Below are positions 8,132 through 14,926 of a stretch of 24,103 bases of DNA, piece after piece. The notes below the pieces were generated by a model. It was not told the DNA's origin, searched no databases, and was given only the letters and a program-made list of their open reading frames with translations. Source of the stretch: CBDULQ01 sp965368115 (GTDB lineage Bacteria; Pseudomonadota; Gammaproteobacteria; SZUA-229); the NCBI GenBank assembly GCA_965368115.1, contig CBDULQ010000020.1, forward strand, positions 1 to 24,103. Direction: 5' to 3'. Position 1 is the first letter of the stretch. Every line of letters begins with the position of its first letter. A program made the translations under genes and the position numbers.

Positions 8132-8168
8132 CCGGTTTCACGATATGAAACCGGGCTCTACAAGCCCG
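8132..8168. promoter_or_regulatory. Two overlapping hairpins upstream of tRNA-Ser
   Basis: CCGGTTTCA (8132-8140) pairs with TGAAACCGG (8146-8154). GGGCT (8153-8157) pairs with AGCCC (8163-8167), and the two stems share two bases, so they are mutually exclusive at the edge. They lie within 16-52 bases upstream of the tRNA 5' end on its strand. Function unknown; the tRNA promoter should be close by. Confidence 0.45.
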
Positions 8169-8252
8169 CTGTAGCAAGCTGTCGAGGGCGCGTAGCATAA
8201 CTGAAAAATACTTGTAAAACCAGCGCTTGCCATCATTTAATATGAAACTATT

Positions 8253-8286
8253 GTTAACTTTGCCATGTCAAAATGGCAGTGTTAAG
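8253..8286. promoter_or_regulatory. Nested dyad upstream of the yccA-like gene, possible operator
   Basis: Inner arms TGCCAT (8261-8266) and ATGGCA (8273-8278) are enclosed by outer arms TTAAC (8254-8258) and GTTAA (8281-8285). It sits 37-70 bases before the yccA-like ATG. A weak promoter (TTGCCA 8227-8232, TATTGT 8249-8254, spacing 16) would place it at the start of the transcript, where it could be an operator or a leader hairpin. Confidence 0.4.
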
Positions 8287-8322
8287 CTAACTCCACAATT
8301 TAACTGATGAACAGGTAAGTTT

Positions 8323-8991
8323 ATGAACGAACAAAATATCTCTATCGGCCGTGCCCGACAAGGGGTTCTGGAATCTAACAAGGTTCTGAAAAACACCTAT
8401 CTGCTGCTGTCCATGACGCTGTTGTTCAGTGGCCTGACCGCCGCTGTGGCCATGGCATTCAATGTCCCGCCACTGGGTCCTCTGATTACTCTGGGTGGTT
8501 ACTTCCTGCTGCTGTTCCTGACCCACAAGTTTGCTAACAGTGCAGCCGGTCTGTTCTTCGTATTTGCCCTTACCGGTTTTCTCGGACTGACCCTGGGTCC
8601 TATCCTGTCTATGTATCTGGGATTACCCAATGGTGACCAGCTGATCATGACGGCGCTTGGCGGCACGGGTGTCATTTTCCTTGGTCTGTCCGGTTATGCG
8701 CTGACTACCCGCAAGGATTTCAGTTTCCTGGGTGGTTTCATCGTGGCCGGAGTGATGGTCGCCTTTCTAGCCATGATCGGCCTGTTGTTCCTGCAGATTC
8801 CAGCTCTGCAGCTGGCCTTGTCTGCGCTGTTCATTCTGCTGAGTTCAGCGCTGATTCTGTACCAGACCAGTCAGATCATTCATGGCGGTGAGACCAACTA
8901 CATTCTGGCTACCGTGACTCTGTACGTCAGCATCTACAACATCTTTATCAGCCTGTTACAGATCCTCAGTGCCTTCAGCGGCGACGACTGA
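8323..8991 (+). CDS. Bax inhibitor-1 / YccA-like inner membrane protein
   Basis: A 222-residue integral membrane protein with about seven hydrophobic helices following a short polar N-terminus (MNEQNISIGRARQGVLESNK). This is the length and pattern of bacterial BI-1 family members, including YccA of E. coli, which interacts with the FtsH protease and limits degradation of membrane proteins such as SecY. The segment YQTSQIIHGGETNYILATVTLYVSIYNIF near the C-terminus is the family's most recognisable part. An AGG lies about 9 bases before the ATG. The gene appears to be monocistronic or nearly so, since a strong terminator follows 25 bases after the stop. Confidence 0.92.
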   Translation: MNEQNISIGRARQGVLESNKVLKNTYLLLSMTLLFSGLTAAVAMAFNVPPLGPLITLGGYFLLLFLTHKFANSAAGLFFVFALTGFLGLTLGPILSMYLGLPNGDQLIMTALGGTGVIFLGLSGYALTTRKDFSFLGGFIVAGVMVAFLAMIGLLFLQIPALQLALSALFILLSSALILYQTSQIIHGGETNYILATVTLYVSIYNIFISLLQILSAFSGDD

Positions 8992-9016
8992 TCTAAGGTT
9001 GATCGTGAATAAAAAA

Positions 9017-9043
9017 AGCCCCGGCTTGCCGGGGCTGATTTTT
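9017..9043 (+). terminator. Rho-independent terminator after the yccA-like gene
   Basis: AGCCCCGG (9017-9024), loop CTTG, CCGGGGCT (9029-9036), then GATTTTTTG. The A-run before the stem makes it possibly bidirectional. It ends only about 14 bases before the next start codon. Confidence 0.9.
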
Positions 9044-9056
9044 TGAGCTCAGACTT

Positions 9057-9239
9057 ATGGATTCCTGGCAGTCAATCGGTGCGGCCATTCTTCTCGGCGT
9101 CGTCGTGCTGTTTCTCTTCCCCCAGTTGAAAAAAAGTATGCGCAGCACAAGTGAGGCGACCGCCGAGGACTGGAAATCGTTCCTGATTCCGATCCTGGCT
9201 GTAGTCGGCTTTGTGATTTTGCTGATTATGATGGTATAA
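9057..9239 (+). CDS. Small two-helix membrane protein, unknown function
   Basis: A 60-residue ORF with a hydrophobic helix at each end (about 7-23 and 43-60) and a charged central segment (KKSMRSTSEATAEDWKS). This is the shape of a real small membrane protein rather than a chance ORF. I do not recognise the family. It begins right after the yccA-like terminator, so it needs readthrough or its own promoter. It is followed by ybiB 68 bases later, on the same strand. No strong Shine-Dalgarno sequence precedes the ATG. Confidence 0.6.
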   Translation: MDSWQSIGAAILLGVVVLFLFPQLKKSMRSTSEATAEDWKSFLIPILAVVGFVILLIMMV

Positions 9240-9307
9240 ATGCTGGGTTTTATTCGCCCGGCTGCGCCCCTATATTTCTATCTCTCATCTGTTTTTCAGG
9301 AATCGCC

Positions 9308-10297
9308 ATGCAAGAAGAACATCCGTTTGCACCTTATGTACGTATTCTGGGTAAAGGCAAGAAAGGCTCCCGCGGCCTGAGTGAAGACGAAGCCTTTGCC
9401 TCAATGACGATGATTCTCAACGATGAGGTCACTCCGGAGCAGCTCGGCGCCTTTCTGATGCTGTTACGCGTCAAGGAAGAGACACCCGAGGAAGTCTCCG
9501 GTTTCGTCAAGGCGATCCGCGCCTATATCGGTCGTTCCGATAACACTTTTGCCGACCTGGACTGGTCGTCCTACGCCGGCAAACGCCGTCATTCCCCCTG
9601 GTATGTTCTGAGCGCCCTGTTGCTGGCGGACAACGGTATCAAGGTCTGCATGCACGGTGCCGAAGGCCATACTGCAGGCCGGATCTATACCTCCGAAGTC
9701 CTGGCACCGCTGGGCATCAAGGTTGCCGATACACTGGATGAAGCACGCAACCAGGTGAGTGAAACCAATTTCTGTTATATCCCGCTGCAGACCATCAGCC
9801 AGCGCCTGAAAGATATTCTGGAACTGCGTCCGCTGCTCGGCCTGCGTTCGCCGCTGCACACCGTGGGCCGCATGATCAATCCGCTCAATGCACCTTACTG
9901 TATCCAGGCGATTTTCCATCCCGGCTACCAGAAAATTCACCAGCAGGCCGCCCAGCTGATGGGTGAAAACAACCTGGCGGTGTTCAAGGGTGAAGCCGGC
10001 GAAGTGGAACGCAACCCGGATATCGACTGCACCGTGTCCAGCGTCACTAACGGCGAACTGGTGGATGAAGACTGGCCGGCCCTGTTCAGTAAGCGTCACG
10101 TCAAGGAAGAAAGCATCGACCCGCAGCGACTGGGTCGAGTCTGGCGTGGCGAGGACGACGACGCGGAATATGCCGAAGCCGCCATTATCGCCACGGCAGC
10201 CATTGCACTCCGCCTGATGGGCAAAGCAGACAGCCCGGACAGCGCTTACGCGCAGGCCCAGCAGATGTGGCAGGATCGAAATCGCCAGCGCCACTGA
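9308..10297 (+). CDS. ybiB: YbiB/TrpD2 family protein (anthranilate phosphoribosyltransferase-like fold, nucleic-acid binding)
   Basis: A 329-residue soluble protein of the TrpD2 group. The N-terminal helical domain (about 1-75, with GLSEDEAFASMTMILNDEVTPEQLGAFLMLLRVKEET) and the alpha/beta body match the glycosyltransferase family 3 architecture. The glycine-rich GTGGD-type loop that binds PRPP in true TrpD is replaced by SYAGKRRHSPW, so phosphoribosyl transfer is not expected. E. coli YbiB has this same substitution pattern, binds DNA and RNA without sequence preference, and is under LexA control there; I see no LexA box here. An AGGA lies at good spacing before the ATG. It is convergent with tilS. 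Confidence 0.9.
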   Translation: MQEEHPFAPYVRILGKGKKGSRGLSEDEAFASMTMILNDEVTPEQLGAFLMLLRVKEETPEEVSGFVKAIRAYIGRSDNTFADLDWSSYAGKRRHSPWYVLSALLLADNGIKVCMHGAEGHTAGRIYTSEVLAPLGIKVADTLDEARNQVSETNFCYIPLQTISQRLKDILELRPLLGLRSPLHTVGRMINPLNAPYCIQAIFHPGYQKIHQQAAQLMGENNLAVFKGEAGEVERNPDIDCTVSSVTNGELVDEDWPALFSKRHVKEESIDPQRLGRVWRGEDDDAEYAEAAIIATAAIALRLMGKADSPDSAYAQAQQMWQDRNRQRH

Positions 10298-10305
10298 GCG
10301 GGATC

Positions 10306-10330
10306 TGACCTGGCGCGGGTCGCCAGGTCA
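10306..10330. terminator. Perfect hairpin between convergent ybiB and tilS
   Basis: TGACCTGGCG (10306-10315), loop of five, CGCCAGGTCA (10321-10330). The right arm includes the tilS stop codon. No T-run follows on either strand, so it is not a classic intrinsic terminator, but its place between two converging stops suggests a transcription end or an mRNA 3'-protecting structure. Confidence 0.6.
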
Positions 10331-11680
10331 GTGCGTCGTCCCTCCAGCCTCTTTCAGCAACACCGGCAGGACGGCCCTTTCACCTTCCGCAGCAGCATAT
10401 TCAGCCGCAATCCAGTAACCCACTACCGCAACCAGCTCATCGCCCAGGAACAGCAGTGGAATACGATCCCGAAGCCAGGGCGGAACCCCCGCTTCCTGGA
10501 ACAGGTTTTTGAGGCTGTGGTGGCCGCCACGCCCCGGCGGCTGAATTTTCTCCCGTCCCTGACGGAAACGCACCTGTAACGTCTCAGCAGCCAGCGTCGA
10601 TTTAAGTCCAACGTGCTCGGCACCGGACGCCTGCATCTGCAGGATCTGCCGTAAACCGGGCAGGTAGAGCGGTTGCCGTGGCTGCCAGTCCAGCGTTTGT
10701 GCCGGATCGTGAGGATTGTCAGCCAGCAGATAGAGTTCGCCGCGGTAGCGGCGCATGACCAGGCCACCCCAGCTTACCACCGGATCGGCATCCTCCCGTG
10801 GCGCTAACATCTGTTGCAGCACCTGATCCACCACCGCCCGCGATGGCAGGCTGAACCCGGATTGTCGAATCCAGCAACGCAGCAGGTTGGCCTGCCGTGC
10901 ATGGCTGAATTCGGCCAGGGTATCGACTTGTGGACACCCCTGTTCACTCGATACCTGTTCTAAATCACGCTCAGCCAGTTCATCCAGCAGCTCCGCCTGC
11001 TCGGCCTGTAACTCGGCCGCGCGCGCCAGGGTGACTGAAAACGAAGGCCAGCGCTCAGCCAGCACCGGCACAACCCGATGACGCAGGAAGTTGCGATCGT
11101 AGGCCGGTGATTGATTGCTGGGGTCTTCCACCCAGTTCAGATGCTGCTGCTCGGCGTATTCGGCGATGGCCTGTCGACGCCAGTTCAACAGCGGACGCAG
11201 ATGCCAGCCGGCGGCGAAGCGGTTGCTGTAGGGCATCGCCGCCAGACCGGCCGCACCGGCACCACGCAGCAGTTGTAACAGCAGGGTTTCCGCCTGGTCG
11301 TCCTGGTGCTGGGCAGTGAGTAGCGCACATTGGGGGCCAATCAGCCGGGCCAGCGCGGTATAACGCGCTTCCCGCGCCGCCGCCTCCGGGCTTTGTCCCG
11401 GTTGCGGCCGGGCATCGACGGAGATCATCTGAAACGGCACCTGCAATCGGCTGCAGCTGTCTCGGCAATGTTCAGCCCACTGCAGCGATTCCGCTTGCAG
11501 ACCGTGATCGACATAGACGGCAGACACAGGGAGTGAAGAGGCCGCGAGCAGATGCAACAAAACCTGCGAATCCAGCCCACCACTGTAGGCCAGATACCAG
11601 GTTTCGATGGCGTGTTGAGCAGCGAACTGCTGCAGGGCGTTGAGCAGCGACCGGGGATCAGGCTTCGCTGAATTTTCCAT
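10328..11680 (-). CDS. tilS: tRNA(Ile)-lysidine synthase
   Basis: A 450-residue cytoplasmic enzyme that uses ATP to attach lysine to C34 of tRNA-Ile(CAU), so that the anticodon reads AUA. The PP-loop ATP pyrophosphatase motif SGGLDS is at about 33-38, followed by the Rossmann-type N-domain (VDHGLQ, TAQHQDDQAETLLLQLLRGAG), the central substrate-binding domain with the NFLRHRVVPVL segment, and the C-terminal TilS_C domain (RQGREKIQPPGRGGHHSLKNLF, WLRDRIPLLFLGDELVAV). The length is normal. Its start overlaps the accA stop by 23 bases, the usual accA-tilS pairing in gammaproteobacteria, so the two are almost certainly co-transcribed. Confidence 0.97.
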   Translation of the reverse strand: MENSAKPDPRSLLNALQQFAAQHAIETWYLAYSGGLDSQVLLHLLAASSLPVSAVYVDHGLQAESLQWAEHCRDSCSRLQVPFQMISVDARPQPGQSPEAAAREARYTALARLIGPQCALLTAQHQDDQAETLLLQLLRGAGAAGLAAMPYSNRFAAGWHLRPLLNWRRQAIAEYAEQQHLNWVEDPSNQSPAYDRNFLRHRVVPVLAERWPSFSVTLARAAELQAEQAELLDELAERDLEQVSSEQGCPQVDTLAEFSHARQANLLRCWIRQSGFSLPSRAVVDQVLQQMLAPREDADPVVSWGGLVMRRYRGELYLLADNPHDPAQTLDWQPRQPLYLPGLRQILQMQASGAEHVGLKSTLAAETLQVRFRQGREKIQPPGRGGHHSLKNLFQEAGVPPWLRDRIPLLFLGDELVAVVGYWIAAEYAAAEGERAVLPVLLKEAGGTTH

Positions 11681-12617
11681 AATTCATCAGCCGCTGGTAG
11701 CGGGTATCCAGCAGCTTGTCGAGGCCCATCTGATCCAGGTTTTCCAGACTGTTGACCAAAGCCTGCTTGATATTACGGGCGGTGCTATCGACGTCGCGGT
11801 AGGCGCTGCCCAGTGGCTCTTCGATAATATGGTCGATCAGATCGAGTTCTTTCAGACGTCCGGACGTGATACCCAGTGCCTCGGCGGCGTCCTGGGCTTT
11901 TTCCGCACTCTTCCACAGAATGGACGCACAGCCTTCGGGTGAAATGACCGAGTACGTGCTGTATTTCAGCATCATCACCGTGTCGCCGACACCGATTGCC
12001 AGCGCACCACCGGATCCACCTTCACCGATCACGGTGCAGATGATTGGCGTTTTCAGCGCCGCCATTTCAAACAGGTTGTGGGCAATGGCCTCGGACTGAC
12101 CACGTTCTTCCGCGCCGATGCCGGGATAGGCCCCGGGGGTGTCGATGAAGGTAAGCACCGGCATCTTGAAGCGTTCCGCCAGCTTCATCAGGCGCAAAGC
12201 CTTGCGATAACCTTCCGGACGCGGCATACCGAAATTGCGACGAATCTTTTCCTTGGTATCGCGACCTTTCTGGTGACCGATAACCATGACCGGCCGACCG
12301 TTCAGGCGCGCCATGCCACCCACAATGGCGTAATCGTCGGCAAACGCGCGATCGCCATGCAGTTCCTGGAAATCGGTGAAGATTCGATCGATATAATCCA
12401 GTGTATAAGGGCGCTGCGGATGGCGTGCCAGTTGTGAAGTCTGCCAGGGCGACAGCTTGCTGAAGATCGACTCGGTGAGACTTCGGCATTTATCCTGCAG
12501 GCGAATGATTTCGTCACCGATGTTGATTTCGGTGTCATCCCCCACGTAACGCAATTCTTCTATTTTTGCCTCAAGCTCGGCAATGGGTTGTTCAAAATCG
12601 AGAAAATTCGGATTCAT
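11658..12617 (-). CDS. accA: Acetyl-CoA carboxylase carboxyltransferase subunit alpha
   Basis: The alpha subunit of the carboxyltransferase that makes malonyl-CoA for fatty-acid synthesis, acting with AccD. The 319-residue form starting MNPNFLDFEQPIAELEAKIEELR has the family's normal N-terminus. The frame stays open 29 codons further upstream, but that extension (MGARCRLLL...) has no family resemblance and is rejected. Hallmarks include the LHGDRAFADD segment, the IDTPGAYPG motif (158-166) and the glycine-rich oxyanion motif GEGGSGGALAI (198-208). No evident Shine-Dalgarno sequence precedes the ATG. tilS follows with overlap. Upstream is a divergent luxR rather than dnaE, the common neighbour elsewhere. 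Confidence 0.97.
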   Translation of the reverse strand: MNPNFLDFEQPIAELEAKIEELRYVGDDTEINIGDEIIRLQDKCRSLTESIFSKLSPWQTSQLARHPQRPYTLDYIDRIFTDFQELHGDRAFADDYAIVGGMARLNGRPVMVIGHQKGRDTKEKIRRNFGMPRPEGYRKALRLMKLAERFKMPVLTFIDTPGAYPGIGAEERGQSEAIAHNLFEMAALKTPIICTVIGEGGSGGALAIGVGDTVMMLKYSTYSVISPEGCASILWKSAEKAQDAAEALGITSGRLKELDLIDHIIEEPLGSAYRDVDSTARNIKQALVNSLENLDQMGLDKLLDTRYQRLMNYGKFSEA

Positions 12618-12888
12618 TGTGTATTTATAGCTATGGGTATAGCCGCTAGGCACGGATATACTATTGAACAAGGACCGCAATAATAACCTGCAACGCGCGC
12701 CCATCCAAGGGCATTTAGGGATACTAGCCGGAATTTGTTGGATTAACCGAACTTAGCCGCAAATTCTCGTGTTTTTGCCACAATTTAACTCGGTTTACTT
12801 AATTATGGTCCATAGTATTATTGATTCATCGAGCCTTTTACCGTCTGTGCTACACTATCCAAAATTCGCTCATACGGGTCAAATCTAG

Positions 12889-13641
12889 ATGACGCAGATT
12901 GTATTCCCCGACTGCCAGGAACTTATCGAGGAAAGCCAGCGCGCTTCTTCGGTCGAGGAGCTGCATGCAATCTGTAGCAAGGCCTGCCAGATGTTCGGAT
13001 TTGACCAGTTCCTGTACGGCAGCCGGGTGCCAACCTCGTTTGTGCGCCCCCAGTTGATCATCATCAGTGGCTACAGTCAGCAGTGGTGGGATCGCTATAA
13101 CGAACAGGATTACTTCAAGGCCGATCCGGTCCTGGACTACTGTACTCACAATACGCTACCCATCGAATGGGATCACCTCCCCGAACCGCCACAGCAGAAA
13201 AAACTGTCCAACCAGATCATGAACGAATGCGCGGTATTCGGTTTGCGTTCCGGGGTCAGTTTTCCGGTACATACCCCGAGCGGCGAATTCGCCATGCTCA
13301 GTTTCACCTCCGATCGATCGCCGCAAAATGTGAAACCCGAGATCAAGCTGGCCATGCCGCATTTGATGATCCTTTCGCATTATATTCACGAAGCGGTGAT
13401 GCGGGTATTCCGCACCAAACAGACCATCGAAGACAAAATCGAACTGACCTTCCGGGAAAAAGAATGCCTGTTGTGGGCGGCGGAAGGCAAGACCTCGGAC
13501 GAAACCGCGGATATTCTGCATATCTCGGAAAGCACGGTACGCTTCCATCTGAACAACGCGGCGCGCAAACTCAATGTACACAGCCGCCGACACGCCATTG
13601 CCCGGGCCATCTGCCTTGGCCTGATCAAGCCTATCATCTGA
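12889..13641 (+). CDS. luxR: LuxR-type acyl-homoserine-lactone receptor and transcription regulator
   Basis: A 250-residue quorum-sensing regulator. The autoinducer-binding domain (about 10-170) keeps the residues diagnostic of AHL receptors at TraR spacing: W66, Y70, D79, P80, W94 and G122. The C-terminal LuxR HTH (about 183-245) keeps E190, L194 and G200, in TFREKECLLWAAEGKT..ETADILHISESTVRFH. With all nine invariant positions present it should be a ligand-responsive receptor rather than an orphan LuxR lacking the binding domain. It lies 234 bases upstream of a luxI-type gene on the same strand, with a lux-box-like palindrome between, so it is the likely cognate regulator. It is divergent from accA. 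The signal's acyl chain cannot be predicted. The symbol is used in the family sense. Confidence 0.95.
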   Translation: MTQIVFPDCQELIEESQRASSVEELHAICSKACQMFGFDQFLYGSRVPTSFVRPQLIIISGYSQQWWDRYNEQDYFKADPVLDYCTHNTLPIEWDHLPEPPQQKKLSNQIMNECAVFGLRSGVSFPVHTPSGEFAMLSFTSDRSPQNVKPEIKLAMPHLMILSHYIHEAVMRVFRTKQTIEDKIELTFREKECLLWAAEGKTSDETADILHISESTVRFHLNNAARKLNVHSRRHAIARAICLGLIKPII

Positions 13642-13774
13642 ATTTCCCGCCGATCCTTAAGGAACGATTCTGCGCCCCTGTCGAGGACGTTCCGGGTTTT
13701 CCCACCCCTGCATACCGACATCGGCTTAAATCCCTTCACAGCCCCTCAAGACACCCCCTGACCCGACTTCAAGG

Positions 13775-13785
13775 GTTCGACGAAC
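13775..13785. promoter_or_regulatory. Short palindrome beside the lux box
   Basis: GTTCG-A-CGAAC, a perfect 5-base dyad, ends six bases before the lux-box-like 20-mer. It may bind a second regulator of luxI. No known factor is assigned. Confidence 0.3.
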
Positions 13786-13791
13786 ATCCAA

Positions 13792-13811
13792 AACTAGCAA
13801 TTCTGCTAGCT
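13792..13811 (+). promoter_or_regulatory. lux-box-like operator upstream of luxI
   Basis: A 20-base dyad with core CTAGCA-ATTC-TGCTAG (13794-13809), which fits the CT-N12-AG rule of lux/las/rhl boxes and has six perfectly paired bases per arm. Its centre is about 74 bases before the luxI ATG. If activation follows the usual -42.5 geometry, transcription would start near 13844, and TTAACT at 13833-13838 would serve as a weak -10. The expected effect is positive feedback on luxI and the two genes behind it. Confidence 0.75.
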
Positions 13812-13875
13812 ACATTCGCCGTCTTTCTCTGCTTAACTGGTACCCATAAATTTAAATAATGTGCAGGGCAATGAC

Positions 13876-14496
13876 ATGTTACAAACCAGTTATGTTCAAC
13901 AATCACCTCAACAATCAGACAATTCTTATTTAGTTCGCTCCATGTATCGGCTTCGCAAAGTTGTTTTCGAAGACCGACTGGGCTGGGCAGTCAAAAGCTA
14001 TAACGGCATGGAAATCGACGGTTACGATGAGCTGGACGCAACTTATCTGATGCATACCAACAACCACATGGAAGTCGATGGCTGCTGCCGAATTCTGCCG
14101 ACCCAGGGCCCCTATATGCTACGCGATGTATTTCCCCAATTATTAAGGGGAGAAGCCTTACCCGAAGCACCGGATGTTCTGGAAATCAGTCGCTTTGCCG
14201 TAGATACCTCGACCTCAGAGAGTCGCTCCGACAACAGCATCAATCTGGTCACCATGGATATTCTTCGACAGATTTACGACTACGCCATCGATAACAATGT
14301 GCAACGCTACGTTGCAGTCACCAGTGCCGCCATGGAACGGGTTTTACGTCGTGCCGGCATACCGACTCGCCGTTTCGGTGACGGCAAGCTGACCCGCATC
14401 GGCAAGGTCATGTCCGTCTGCATCTGGGTTGATATCAACGAGCAGTATCGAGATGCAGTCTACAAACAGGTTAATCTTGAAAGGAAGGCAGCATGA
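13876..14496 (+). CDS. luxI: LuxI-type acyl-homoserine-lactone synthase
   Basis: Makes an acyl-homoserine lactone from S-adenosylmethionine and an acyl carrier (ACP or CoA). In the 206-residue form the invariant LuxI residues are all present at family spacing: R27, F31, W37, D48, D51, R72, E103 and R106 (RKVVFEDRLGW, EIDGYDELD, CCRILPT, LEISRF). A GTG five codons upstream (13861) is in frame, but the ATG at 13876 is better placed behind AGGGC, so it is chosen. The next gene begins within the last codon (ATGA overlap). A lux-box-like operator lies upstream. Known relatives vary in chain length, so the product is left open. The symbol is used in the family sense. Confidence 0.95.
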   Translation: MLQTSYVQQSPQQSDNSYLVRSMYRLRKVVFEDRLGWAVKSYNGMEIDGYDELDATYLMHTNNHMEVDGCCRILPTQGPYMLRDVFPQLLRGEALPEAPDVLEISRFAVDTSTSESRSDNSINLVTMDILRQIYDYAIDNNVQRYVAVTSAAMERVLRRAGIPTRRFGDGKLTRIGKVMSVCIWVDINEQYRDAVYKQVNLERKAA

Positions 14497-14921
14497 ACAT
14501 TTTAACAATCGGTATCGATTCCAATGTCACCAGCATGCTGGACACGCTACATGCCAGCTCTAACGATAACCAGATCACTCATCTGTTCAGAAAGGAAGAC
14601 GCCATTGCAGCTATTAAAAACAGGGCGCCGGACTGGGACTGGATCATTATTCAGGGTCACGACGACCCTGATCACTGGAAATCCATTCTCTGTGCAGTGA
14701 ATGCGAATTCGTCGAACACGCAGATTACCGTACTGTCTTCACACATCGACGGTACCCGCCTGAAAACACCGGTATGCAGCATGCATAACGAAGGCGGACA
14801 GATGTCTGTGTCACGTTGTGCGATGCAGAATCTTCTGGAGCAGGATCAGCGTGCCATCACCAGTCATGCAGAAGATAAAACAACGCCTATAATCTTTGAG
14901 TATCACTCGCCCTGTCGTTGA
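14493..14921 (+). CDS. Unknown protein in the luxI operon, possibly a degenerate receiver
   Basis: 142 residues, not recognised by name. It overlaps luxI by four bases (ATGA) and ends at or a few bases before the start of the next gene, so it is firmly inside the operon. The first 90 residues read like an alternating alpha/beta fold: strand ILTIG, helix MLDTLHAS, strand ITHLF, helix KEDAIAAIKNR, strand WDWIIIQG, helix HWKSILCAVNA, strand TQITVLSS. That is a receiver-like order. However, there is no acidic pair after strand 1 and no clear phospho-acceptor at the end of strand 3 (GHDDPD follows it). A conserved Lys after strand 5 is not apparent. The last 50 residues look poorly ordered. It could be a pseudo-receiver adaptor between signalling partners; this is inference. 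Confidence 0.8.
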   Translation: MNILTIGIDSNVTSMLDTLHASSNDNQITHLFRKEDAIAAIKNRAPDWDWIIIQGHDDPDHWKSILCAVNANSSNTQITVLSSHIDGTRLKTPVCSMHNEGGQMSVSRCAMQNLLEQDQRAITSHAEDKTTPIIFEYHSPCR

Positions 14922-14926
14922 ACAAT

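Noticed and set aside
7695..8148. Plus-strand ORFs across the repeat region
   Set aside because: They translate the repeats and the antisense of the tRNA; no family resemblance.
9464..10294. 276-codon minus-strand ORF
   Set aside because: Lies entirely antisense to ybiB, a recognised gene with a good ribosome binding site.
12618..12704. N-terminal extension of AccA by 29 residues
   Set aside because: The extension is unlike any AccA; the MNPNFLDFEQ start is the family norm.
13167..13859. 230-codon plus-strand ORF overlapping luxR and the luxI leader
   Set aside because: Out of frame with luxR, which has all family residues; the protein has no recognisable fold and runs through the lux box.
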